Shown piece after piece: positions 51,857 to 59,607 of a stretch of DNA of 64,000 bases. This DNA comes from Pelagibacteraceae bacterium AG-337-G04 (lineage in GTDB: Bacteria > Pseudomonadota > Alphaproteobacteria > Pelagibacterales > Pelagibacteraceae), in contig QBZW01000009.1 in NCBI GenBank assembly GCA_003282205.1, positions 1 to 64,000 on the forward strand. The letters run 5' to 3'. The notes under the pieces were generated by a model that was given only the letters and a program-made list of their open reading frames with translations, had not been told where the DNA came from and did no database searches. Both the position numbers and the translations under genes were made by a program. Each line of letters opens with the position of its first letter. The first letter of the stretch is position 1.

Positions 51857-51933
51857 GGGCCTGTAGCTCAGTTGGTTAGAGCAGTACACTCATAATGTAT
51901 TGGTCCCAGGTTCGAGTCCTGGCGGGCCCACCA
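51857..51933 (+). tRNA. tRNA with CAU anticodon (Met elongator or Ile2)
   Basis: 77 nt including encoded CCA; acceptor GGGCCTG/CGGGCCC with one U-G pair, D-loop AGTTGGTTA, anticodon stem GTACA/TGTAT with loop CTCATAA, and a canonical T-loop TTCGAGT. It lacks the initiator features (no three G-C pairs at the base of the anticodon stem). The GGGCC acceptor and CTCATAA loop resemble tRNA-Ile2, whose C34 is changed to lysidine by TilS; elongator Met is the alternative. Confidence 0.88.
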
Positions 51934-51934
51934 A

Positions 51935-52525
51935 CTATTTAATTATGAATTCTTCAAGAGATTTAAAAAGATAATTAACATCACCATCATTATTTTGAAT
52001 TATGGATTTAAACTCTTCTTTTTGAGTCCTTGCCAAGCTTAATCCCTCTACCATCAAATCTCTAATCAATGGTCTTTTAGGATTTTTTGTGTAGACTCTC
52101 CAATCTATTTTTATTTCTGGATTTTTAGATGTTTCTTCAAGAACCGTATTCACAATAGTATATTTTTCGTTTATTATCTTTTCTGAAACTACACTTATTT
52201 TTGGATTAGAGTAATCTACTAATCTACTTGAAAAATTTTTTAAAAAATAGCTCCTAAATAATTTTTTATATAGTATTTTTTGGTCTTCATTTAAATTTTT
52301 TCGATATTTACCCAATGTGTACATTCCTATACCATTTATATCTACATTGGTTTCTGCAATATTATTTAATTTAATAATTTTTGCCTCAACTGGATCAGAA
52401 CTTGATAATATCAATGATGCCTCATTTACTATCTCAGCAATTAAAATACTTGGCTCTTTTGCAATTACTGGACTAAATAAAAAAAAAATGGTGAATAAGA
52501 CTGAAAAAATTTTTCTTTTGATCAT
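51935..52525 (-). CDS. mlaC: MlaC/Ttg2D-family periplasmic lipid-binding protein
   Basis: 196 residues with a signal peptide ending near FSPVIA. The MlaC pattern includes NINGIGMYTLGKYRKNLNED-like helices (seen as DINGIGMYTLGKYRKNLNED) and a beta-rich middle (PEIKIDWRVY, IRDLMVEGLSLARTQKEEF). Carries phospholipids between MlaA at the outer membrane and the MlaFEDB ABC complex; those other parts are not in this window. The gene follows mlaA by 6 nt. Its stop is 1 nt from the CCA end of the convergent tRNA gene. Confidence 0.88.
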   Translation of the reverse strand: MIKRKIFSVLFTIFFLFSPVIAKEPSILIAEIVNEASLILSSSDPVEAKIIKLNNIAETNVDINGIGMYTLGKYRKNLNEDQKILYKKLFRSYFLKNFSSRLVDYSNPKISVVSEKIINEKYTIVNTVLEETSKNPEIKIDWRVYTKNPKRPLIRDLMVEGLSLARTQKEEFKSIIQNNDGDVNYLFKSLEEFIIK

Positions 52526-52531
52526 TAATAA

Positions 52532-53335
52532 TTATTGGGTATCTATTTCTTCCCAATCATCATCATTCATTGTTTCTGTTGTTTCATCTAAATTTTGTAT
52601 TTTCCTTTTTCTATCTTGTAAATATAGACTTCTCACTGATGCGTATAAATCTAATGAATTTTTTTCAAGATTGTCAAATGCTTCTAAGTTTTTTGCTCTA
52701 AAGTCTATCCCGCCCGCTAATCTTGAGTAATAATAATCAGAATTTTCTAAGTATCTTGTATCATTGGCAACGGTAACATTATACCAAGCATCTCCTCCTG
52801 AAAAATTTGCAATTGATCCAACAGCATCTCTCACAGTTGTAGGTCCCAAAACAGGTAATATGAAATAACAACCCTCTTTTACTCCCCATGTTCCAAGAGT
52901 TTGACCATAATCTTCTTTATCCAATTTATTTAGTCCATAATAGGAGGCTACATCAAAAATTCCAGCTATACCAAGAGTGGTATTAATTGAAAATCTTAGA
53001 GCATTCACTCCTGCATCTTTAAACTGTCCTTGTAAAATATTATTTGGAATAGTCACAACATTTGATAAATTACTTAGAGCATTACTTGTGCCTGATCGTA
53101 TTGGTTTTGGAAGATATCTATAACCTTTAGCAGCTGGTTTAAAAAAAACTTTGTCTAGCCCTTGATTAAAAGCAAAGATACCTCTATTTACAGTTTCAAA
53201 ACAATCTTTAACGTCACTATCTTGCTCTGCACTTTTAGAACTAATTTTAACAGTTCCATCTGATCCTGCATATGTACTAAATATTAGTAATTGAGAAAAC
53301 ACTGCAATTATAAATACTTTTAAAATCTTTTTCAT
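52532..53335 (-). CDS. mlaA: MlaA/VacJ-family protein without a lipobox
   Basis: 267 residues. The MlaA core is clear: FETVNRGIFAFNQGLDKVFF at about 46-65, FKDAGVNALRFSINTTLGIAG, YGQTLGTWGVKEGCYFILPV and LGPTTVRDAVG. It takes mislocalised phospholipids out of the outer membrane outer leaflet. Usual MlaA is a lipoprotein with a Cys right after the signal peptide; here the signal (FSQLLIFSTYAG) has no Cys, and the first Cys is at about residue 45. It should therefore be released or held by the core. Operon with mlaC. Confidence 0.88.
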   Translation of the reverse strand: MKKILKVFIIAVFSQLLIFSTYAGSDGTVKISSKSAEQDSDVKDCFETVNRGIFAFNQGLDKVFFKPAAKGYRYLPKPIRSGTSNALSNLSNVVTIPNNILQGQFKDAGVNALRFSINTTLGIAGIFDVASYYGLNKLDKEDYGQTLGTWGVKEGCYFILPVLGPTTVRDAVGSIANFSGGDAWYNVTVANDTRYLENSDYYYSRLAGGIDFRAKNLEAFDNLEKNSLDLYASVRSLYLQDRKRKIQNLDETTETMNDDDWEEIDTQ

Positions 53336-53411
53336 TAGGATCTTTTATATTATATCTTTAATTTATTTAAAGATTTAATTGTTTGAAATAATGCAGAAAA
53401 ATGTTGAAAAA

Positions 53412-54128
53412 ATGACCATTAATTACTCACCTAATTTTGATCTCAAAAAAAGAGATAAAAGAAAAATAAAGTATTTAATTTATCACTATACAGGAATGAA
53501 AAACGATAAATTAGCAATTAACAAATTAACGAATTTCAATTCTAATGTAAGTTGTCATTATTATATAACTGTAACTGGGAAAATTATTCAAATGGTCCCA
53601 GATTTATATATTGCTTGGCATGCTGGGAAATCTAATTGGCTTAATGAAAAGTCTTTGAATAATAAATCTGTAGGAATTGAAATATCTAATCCTGGCCACG
53701 AATATGGATATAAGAAATTTAATGATAAACAAATTAAATCGTTAATATGGATCACAAAAATTTGTATAAAAAAATATAAAATTGATAAAAAAAATATCGT
53801 AGGTCACTCAGATATAGCACCTTTGAGAAAAATAGATCCAGGAGAAAAATTTCCTTGGAAATTTTTAAGCAAAAGAAAAATTGGAATATGGCACAATATT
53901 AATTCAAAAATACTTAAATCTTTAAGAGGAATTAATTCAGAAACAAATTTAAATAAGTTTGTTATTTACCTAAAAAATATTGGTTATCATATACAATATT
54001 CAAATTTAAATGATTTAAAAAAAATTATAAAAATTTTTCAGATGAAATTTAGACCTGAATTAATTGATGGAAAATTAGATGCAGAATGTTATATGATAGC
54101 AAAATCCCTTGTTAATCTTAAAAAATAA
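53412..54128 (+). CDS. N-acetylmuramoyl-L-alanine amidase (AmiD type)
   Basis: 238 residues, Amidase_2 fold. Zinc ligands: His in YLIYHYTGM near the N-terminus and the His-Asp set in IVGHSDIAPLRKIDPGEKFP; the motif IAWHAGKSNWL carries the second conserved His. The C-terminal 60 residues resemble a peptidoglycan-binding domain (FQMKFRPELIDGKLDAECY). No signal peptide is obvious, so cytosolic anhydro-muropeptide cleavage or unusual export are options. I use ATG 53412; 53391 is also in frame. Amidase-rnpB-mraZ is a common alphaproteobacterial order. Confidence 0.85.
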   Translation: MTINYSPNFDLKKRDKRKIKYLIYHYTGMKNDKLAINKLTNFNSNVSCHYYITVTGKIIQMVPDLYIAWHAGKSNWLNEKSLNNKSVGIEISNPGHEYGYKKFNDKQIKSLIWITKICIKKYKIDKKNIVGHSDIAPLRKIDPGEKFPWKFLSKRKIGIWHNINSKILKSLRGINSETNLNKFVIYLKNIGYHIQYSNLNDLKKIIKIFQMKFRPELIDGKLDAECYMIAKSLVNLKK

Positions 54129-54162
54129 TTAATTGAACTTTATCATAAATTTTATATTGTCC

Positions 54163-54525
54163 TTTTGCCAGATAAAAGACTTATCGCTTTATTTATTAAA
54201 GAGGAAAGTCCGGGCTCTACAAAGACACAGTGCCAGTTAATGGCTGGCGGGGGCAACCCTAGGGATAGTGCCACAGAAAATAAACCGCCTTATCAAGGCA
54301 AGGGTGAAATGGTGTGGTAAGAGCACACCGGCTATGTTGGTAACAGCTAGCGCATGGAAAACCCCACTGGGAGCAAGACAGAGTAGAGATGACACTGTTA
54401 GAAATAACTAAAAGCAGTCTTTGGCTAGTCATCTGGGTTAGTTGCTTGAGCCTTAAAGTGATTTAAGGCCTAGAGAAATGATAAGTTTAAACGACAGAAC
54501 CCGGCTTATATTTTATCTGGCAAAA
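54163..54525 (+). ncRNA. rnpB: RNase P RNA
   Basis: About 360 nt, bacterial A-type. The 5-prime and 3-prime ends pair (TTTTGCCAGATAAAA with TTTTATCTGGCAAAA). Conserved cores are present: GAGGAAAGTCCGGGCT (54201 on, P4 5-prime half and CR-I), the GGGGGCAACCCTAGGGA region, AGGGTGAAATGGTGTGGTAAGAG segments of P10-P12 (read in parts), and the closing ACAGAACCCGGCTTA (54494-54508). A weak promoter-like TTGAAC / TATATT pair lies just upstream, with a short spacer. Ends are estimated from the terminal helix. Confidence 0.95.
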
Positions 54526-54633
54526 TCATAACCTTATAGTTTTTATCTCTTATTAAATTAAATCAAAGTCTCTATTTAGCTGCATTGTAAAAATTTAGAA
54601 CAAATAAAGAATACTAGACTACAATATTAGGTG

Positions 54634-54662
54634 TTGACGATTAAATTTAAAACCCATAATAT
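54634..54662 (+). promoter_or_regulatory. Sigma-70 promoter of the mraZ-division cluster
   Basis: TTGACG (54634-54639) and TAATAT (54657-54662) with a 17-nt spacer; CATAAT (54655-54660) is an alternative -10 with a 15-nt spacer. Transcription would start near 54669, giving a leader of about 27 nt before the mraZ ATG. The three MraZ boxes overlap the -10 and start site. Confidence 0.6.
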
Positions 54663-54676
54663 CCCATAAAATCCCA
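54653..54676 (-). promoter_or_regulatory. MraZ operator: three TGGG boxes at 10-bp spacing
   Basis: CCCA occurs at 54653, 54663 and 54673, reading on the minus strand as TGGGA, TGGGA and TGGGT, each 10 bp apart. MraZ proteins bind direct TGGGN-type repeats with 5-nt spacers in the mraZ promoter and repress their own operon. The boxes here sit on the -10 and transcription start, in inverted orientation to the gene. Confidence 0.65.
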
Positions 54677-54695
54677 AATATGGAATTTATGGATT

Positions 54696-55151
54696 ATGTT
54701 TTTATCTACTTACGAAAACAAACTAGACAAAAAAGGAAGGGTGTCCGTGCCTGCTAGTTTTAGAAGCTATCTCTCTAATACGGGATACAACGGAATCGTA
54801 TGTTTTCCATCATTTAATAATCAGTCAATTGAGGCTTGGCCTCAAGATAGAATTGAAAAAATTTCAAATTCTATAGACTCATTGAATCCATTCGACGAGA
54901 AAAAAGACTATTTTGCAACATCAATTCTTTCTGAAAGTGTCAATTTACAATTTGATAGTGAAGGAAGAATACTAATTACACAAAAATTATTAAATCATGC
55001 AAATATAAAAAATAGCATGGTGTTTGTTGGCCAGGGAAAAACTTTCCAAATATGGGAGCCAAAAAATTTTGAAAAATTTAGGGTATCAGCGAGAAAAAAA
55101 TCAAATGCTAATAGGGCTAACCTTAAATGGGAACAAAAATTTAATAACTAA
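54696..55151 (+). CDS. mraZ: Transcriptional regulator MraZ
   Basis: 151 residues with two tandem AbrB-like halves: ENKLDKKGRVSVPASFRSYL near the N-terminus and LQFDSEGRILITQKLLNHAN in the second. MraZ forms a ring-shaped oligomer and represses the division and cell-wall cluster by binding repeats upstream of itself; matching repeats overlie the promoter here. First gene of the cluster, followed 12 nt later by ftsZ. Confidence 0.96.
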   Translation: MFLSTYENKLDKKGRVSVPASFRSYLSNTGYNGIVCFPSFNNQSIEAWPQDRIEKISNSIDSLNPFDEKKDYFATSILSESVNLQFDSEGRILITQKLLNHANIKNSMVFVGQGKTFQIWEPKNFEKFRVSARKKSNANRANLKWEQKFNN

Positions 55152-55163
55152 ACGGGGGAACAA

Positions 55164-56627
55164 ATGACAATTAATTTTAAGACACCAGATATAAAAGAGT
55201 TAAAACCTAGAATATTAGTTTTAGGTATAGGAGGAGCAGGAGGGAATGCAATCAATGGAATGATTGAGTCAGGTTTGCAAGGAGTAGAGTTCATAGCTGT
55301 AAATACTGACGCACAAGATTTAAGATTGAGCCATGCACAAACTAAAATACAAATGGGACTAAATTTAACAAAAGGATTAGGCGCTGGAGCAAAATTAGAT
55401 ATAGGAGAAGCTGCTGCTGATGAGTCTTTAAATGAAATTGTTAATGTACTTCAAGGATCTAACATGGTCTTCATAACTGCAGGAATGGGTGGCGGAACTG
55501 GAACGGGTGCTGCGCATGTCATTGCCCGTGCTGCTAAAGAATTAAATATACTTACAATAGGAGTAGTCACTTTACCTTTTTTATATGAAGGTCCTTCAAG
55601 AATGAGAAAGGCAAATCAAGGTCTTGAGGAGTTAAGAAAACACGTTGATACAATCATAGTAGTTCCAAATCAAAATTTATTTAAAATTGCAAGTGAACAA
55701 ACCACATTTGAAGAGTCTTTTGCACTTTCTAACGATGTATTAAAACATGGAGTACAAAGTATTACAGACCTTATGGTAAGACCTGGTTTAATTAATTTAG
55801 ATTTTGCTGATGTTGAAACAGTTATGAGTTCAATGGGTAAAGCTATGATGGGTACTGGTCAGGCTGAGGGCGAAGGCAGAGCAGTTAAAGCTGCAGAAAT
55901 GGCTATAAGTAATCCTCTTATAGATGACTATACATTAAAAGGAGCCAAAGGCTTACTAGTCAATATCACTGGTGGAAAGGATCTTAAACTTTTTGAGGTA
56001 GACGAAGCTGTAAATAAAGTTAGAGCTGAAGTAGATCCAGAAGCAGAATTAATAATTGGAGCAATTACTGATGAGAATCTTGATGGTTTAATGAGAGTTT
56101 CAATAGTAGCTACTTCTCTGGATGGTCAACAACCAGAGCCGAAATCTGTCATTAATATGGTTCATAGAATACAAAATAGAAATCCTGGATATTCTGATTT
56201 TTCTAACACAGGCTCTTCTCAAGCGTTTACATTCTCTAACCAAAACAGCTCAATTATTACAAATGGTGCAAATGCTCTTAAAATAGAAGAGGAAATTAAA
56301 TCTGAAACTGAAAGTCAAGCAACATCTGAAACTGATAGTTCAGAAGAATTAGTAAGTTCGACAAATTTTGAGAAGGAAACAAATACTGAAGAGAACGAAA
56401 CATATACAGCTTCCGAGCAGTCTTTTGGAGAAGATGAAAGCAACTCCTCTCCATCAAATGGATTAGAGAATTTTAATTTTGATGATGAAACACCTGAGCT
56501 GTTTAATTCTGATGGATCAAATAATGAAAATGAAAACGAAACTTCATTATCAACAGAAACAAGTACAACAAGAGAAGACGAAGACGATTTAGAAATTCCA
56601 GCATTTTTGAGAAGACAAAAACATTAA
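55164..56627 (+). CDS. ftsZ: Cell division protein FtsZ
   Basis: Tubulin-like GTPase forming the Z ring. 487 residues: [20 protein letters not shown], tubulin signature [15 protein letters not shown], and the T7 loop [15 protein letters not shown] with the catalytic Asp. After about residue 320 there is an acidic Ser/Glu/Asn-rich linker of about 150 residues, then the conserved C-terminal peptide [10 protein letters not shown] that binds FtsA and other partners. A GGGGGAA Shine-Dalgarno precedes the ATG. Its place directly after mraZ is not the usual one (ftsZ normally ends the cluster after ftsA). Confidence 0.97.
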   Translation: MTINFKTPDIKELKPRILVLGIGGAGGNAINGMIESGLQGVEFIAVNTDAQDLRLSHAQTKIQMGLNLTKGLGAGAKLDIGEAAADESLNEIVNVLQGSNMVFITAGMGGGTGTGAAHVIARAAKELNILTIGVVTLPFLYEGPSRMRKANQGLEELRKHVDTIIVVPNQNLFKIASEQTTFEESFALSNDVLKHGVQSITDLMVRPGLINLDFADVETVMSSMGKAMMGTGQAEGEGRAVKAAEMAISNPLIDDYTLKGAKGLLVNITGGKDLKLFEVDEAVNKVRAEVDPEAELIIGAITDENLDGLMRVSIVATSLDGQQPEPKSVINMVHRIQNRNPGYSDFSNTGSSQAFTFSNQNSSIITNGANALKIEEEIKSETESQATSETDSSEELVSSTNFEKETNTEENETYTASEQSFGEDESNSSPSNGLENFNFDDETPELFNSDGSNNENENETSLSTETSTTREDEDDLEIPAFLRRQKH

Positions 56628-56645
56628 TGGTCTTCAAAAAAATAA

Positions 56646-57641
56646 ATGAATGCCACCATAAATCTGGAAAACAAACATTTTCCAGTTCTGCTAAATGAAT
56701 TAATTAGCATTATTTCCCCTCTTTATGGTGGCACATTTATTGATTGCACTTTTGGTCAAGGAGGATATTCAGAAAAAATTCTTGAGAATAAACAAAACAA
56801 TATTATTGCATTAGATAGAGACAAAGATGTCTTAAGCAGCACATTAAAACTCCAAAAAAAATATGATAAAAGATTTAAATTTTATAATCTTAAATTTTCT
56901 CAATTAGATCAAATCAAATTAAAAAACCATGAAATAAAAGGAATTATTTTTGATTTAGGTTATTCATTTAACCAAATTAAAAATTCTCAAAAAGGCTTAT
57001 CATTTTCTAATAAAGGAAAGCTAAATATGAGAATGGGTATAAATGATTTATCAGCAAATGAGATTATATCCAATATGGATGAAAATAACCTTGCCAAAGT
57101 ATTTAAAGTATTTGGTGATGAAAAATATTCAAAAAAAATAGCTAAAAAAATTGTAGAACAAAGGAAAGATAAAACCATTCAAACAGAGGACTTAGTTCAA
57201 ATTATAGATAATGTTAAAAAATATCAAAAAACAAAAATACATAATTCCACTAAAGTTTTTCAGGCTTTAAGAATTTTAGTGAATAAAGAAATTAGTGAAT
57301 TAATAAATGGCTTGATTAATTCTTTTAATTTAATTCCTACAGGCGGCATCATAGCTGTAGTTAGTTTTCACTCAATAGAGGATAGAATTGTCAAATATTT
57401 TTTCAAACACTATTCTGAACAAAAAAATTCTTCAAGATATTTACCTGAAACAGAAGTTCCAGAAAGATGCTTTAAATTAATTAATAAAAAACCTATTTTA
57501 CCTGGCTTAAATGAGATAAAAAACAACCCACCTTCAAGATCAGCTAAATTAAGGTATGGAATTAAAACTAATGATAAATGTGATTTTAGTAAATTTAGAG
57601 AAAAATTTAAAAATTTAATAAATGTTGAGGATCTAAAATAA
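56646..57641 (+). CDS. rsmH: 16S rRNA (cytosine-1402-N4)-methyltransferase RsmH
   Basis: AdoMet enzyme modifying the 16S rRNA decoding centre. 331 residues: HFPVLLNELISII, AdoMet motif GGTFIDCTFGQGGYSEKIL, DLGYSFNQIK, and the C-terminal VSFHSIEDRIVKYFF and NPPSRSAKLRYGIK. It is the usual partner after mraZ; here ftsZ lies between them. A 4-nt gap separates it from ftsL. Confidence 0.96.
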   Translation: MNATINLENKHFPVLLNELISIISPLYGGTFIDCTFGQGGYSEKILENKQNNIIALDRDKDVLSSTLKLQKKYDKRFKFYNLKFSQLDQIKLKNHEIKGIIFDLGYSFNQIKNSQKGLSFSNKGKLNMRMGINDLSANEIISNMDENNLAKVFKVFGDEKYSKKIAKKIVEQRKDKTIQTEDLVQIIDNVKKYQKTKIHNSTKVFQALRILVNKEISELINGLINSFNLIPTGGIIAVVSFHSIEDRIVKYFFKHYSEQKNSSRYLPETEVPERCFKLINKKPILPGLNEIKNNPPSRSAKLRYGIKTNDKCDFSKFREKFKNLINVEDLK

Positions 57642-57645
57642 TAAA

Positions 57646-57951
57646 ATGAAAAAACTATTTTTTTTTGTACCTATAATTTTTTTAATATTTGCAACTACTT
57701 TAACTAAAAACTCAACAAAAAAACTTGATAAAGAAATTTTTGAATTAAAAGAAAATATTAGCATATTAGAAGATCGTTATGAACTGACTTTACTTGATTA
57801 CAGTATTTTAACTTCACCAAAAAAACTAATGGAGTATCAACAATTTTACTTTGAGGATAAATTTGTACAAAAAAAAATAGAAAATTTGAGCAATATTGAA
57901 CTGTTAGATGATAAATTAAAAATTAATAAAATATTTAAAATTGATGAGTGA
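57646..57951 (+). CDS. ftsL: FtsL-like division protein
   Basis: 101-residue bitopic protein: membrane segment at 2-18 (KKLFFFVPIIFLIFATTL), then a coiled coil (KEIFELKENISILEDRYEL) and a region with LLDYSILTSPKKLMEYQQFYF, which resembles alphaproteobacterial FtsL. It would join FtsB and FtsQ to activate FtsWI. The assignment relies on size, topology and place between rsmH and ftsI. It overlaps ftsI by 8 nt. Confidence 0.75.
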   Translation: MKKLFFFVPIIFLIFATTLTKNSTKKLDKEIFELKENISILEDRYELTLLDYSILTSPKKLMEYQQFYFEDKFVQKKIENLSNIELLDDKLKINKIFKIDE

Positions 57952-59596
57952 ATTAGATAATCGCTCTCAAAATTCTGACAATTTTGATGATAGCTTTTTA
58001 TATAAAGAAAATAAATCATATCTTAAAATATCTTTTGAAAGAGTAGCATTTATTTTTTTTGTATTTTTCATTTTAGCAATTATATTTTCATCTAAGGTAA
58101 TATTATTAAGTATAAAAAAAAATCCTGAAATTAAAAAAATAGTTAAAAAAGATAATTTCAGATCAAGTATATTAGATAATGAAGGAAATATTTTAGCTAA
58201 AAGCGTTCCTATAGTAAATATAGGAATTAATCCTAATTTAGTAATTAATAAAGAAAAATTGTTAATTTCTCTTAAGTTAATCTTTCCTGATAAAAGTTTT
58301 GATAAGGAAATGTATGGAAAGAAATTCTTTTATGTAAAAAAAAAAATAAGTCCTGAAAAACTTGAACAAGTTCTTCTTTTGGGTGACAAATCTTTTATTC
58401 AAGAGGATAATATAGCAAGAGTGTATCCTAATGGAAATTTATTCAGTCATGTAATTGGTCAAATTGATAATGATAATAACGGTATATCAGGAATTGAGAA
58501 ATCCTTTGATTATGAACTAACGACTACAAAAGAACCTTTAAAATTAACTCTTGATAAAGATCTACAGTATTTAATTAAAGAAGAGTTATCGAAATCCAAA
58601 GACATATTTCAAAATATTGGAAGTGCTGCAATTCTAATGGATATTAATGATGGTAACATTTTATCAATGGTGTCTCTTCCAGATTTTGATCTTAACAAAA
58701 GAGAAAAAATAAAAGATGTGAAATATATTAATAGAGCAACAAAAGGTGTTTATGAATTTGGATCTGTTTTTAAAACATTTACTTTTGCAGCAGGTTTACA
58801 ATACAATGTTGTTAAACCAGAAACAGAATTTAAAGGTCTTAAAAAAAAAATTACGTGTGCAGGAAACTCTATATCTGAATATGATGATAAAATACCGTCA
58901 GATTTAACGGCAGAAGAGATTCTTATTAGATCAGGAAATATTGGTTCAGTCAGAATAGCTGAAAAAGTTGGTATCGAAAATTATAATGAGTTTCTTCAAA
59001 CTATTGGAATTATATCAAATTTAGAATTCGATATACAGGAAATAGGCAGAACTCAGTTAGGTAGATGGGGTAAATGTAAACTTGCAACAGTTGCATTTGG
59101 TCATGGGATAGCTACAACTTTATTACAACTTTCAAAAGGCTATTCAATTATAAGTAATGGAGGATATGAAATAACACCAACATTATTAAAGAAGGAAAAA
59201 CTACCAAGACAAAGAATACTTAAAGAAAACTTATCAGAAACAATAAACCCCATTCTTAGAAAAATAGTATCAACAAAAGAGGGAACGGCAGGTTTTGCAA
59301 ATGTAAAAGGTTATGAAATAGGGGGAAAAACAGGTACTGCTGATCAACCTTCAGAAGGTAGATATTCTAAAAAAAAAATTAACACATTTGCCTCAGTTTT
59401 TCCAACCTCAGATCCTAAATTTGTATTAGCAGTAATGTTGGATGAACCTAAAGCAAACAAAGAATTTGTTTATCATTACAGAGATGACAGATATCCTTAT
59501 AAAGGTAATTGGAGAAACACAGCAGGCTGGACTACTGTATGGGTAACAGGTCAAATAATGGATAAAATCGGGCCAATTTTAGCCACAAAATATTAA
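57944..59596 (+). CDS. ftsI: Division-specific transpeptidase FtsI (PBP3)
   Basis: Septal peptidoglycan cross-linking enzyme. 550 residues: membrane anchor at about 30-50 (VAFIFFVFFILAIIFSS), PBP dimer domain (RSSILDNEGNILAKSVP), and the transpeptidase domain with active-site Ser in YEFGSVFKTF (SxxK), RSGNIGSVR (SxN) and GGKTGTADQ (KTG). The ATG at 57944 follows a TTG at 57941. A-runs of 11 (58336-58346) and 10 lie inside the gene. Confidence 0.96.
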   Translation: MSELDNRSQNSDNFDDSFLYKENKSYLKISFERVAFIFFVFFILAIIFSSKVILLSIKKNPEIKKIVKKDNFRSSILDNEGNILAKSVPIVNIGINPNLVINKEKLLISLKLIFPDKSFDKEMYGKKFFYVKKKISPEKLEQVLLLGDKSFIQEDNIARVYPNGNLFSHVIGQIDNDNNGISGIEKSFDYELTTTKEPLKLTLDKDLQYLIKEELSKSKDIFQNIGSAAILMDINDGNILSMVSLPDFDLNKREKIKDVKYINRATKGVYEFGSVFKTFTFAAGLQYNVVKPETEFKGLKKKITCAGNSISEYDDKIPSDLTAEEILIRSGNIGSVRIAEKVGIENYNEFLQTIGIISNLEFDIQEIGRTQLGRWGKCKLATVAFGHGIATTLLQLSKGYSIISNGGYEITPTLLKKEKLPRQRILKENLSETINPILRKIVSTKEGTAGFANVKGYEIGGKTGTADQPSEGRYSKKKINTFASVFPTSDPKFVLAVMLDEPKANKEFVYHYRDDRYPYKGNWRNTAGWTTVWVTGQIMDKIGPILATKY

Positions 59597-59607
59597 GAGC
59601 GTAAATC

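Noticed and set aside
51857..51933. Initiator tRNA-fMet
   Set aside because: The acceptor pairs at 1-72 (G-C) and the anticodon stem lacks the GGG/CCC initiator mark; it is an elongator Met or Ile2 tRNA.
54526..54633. Hidden gene or riboswitch between rnpB and mraZ
   Set aside because: AT-rich sequence with no open frame of useful length, no conserved RNA core; I see nothing beyond the promoter and MraZ boxes that follow.
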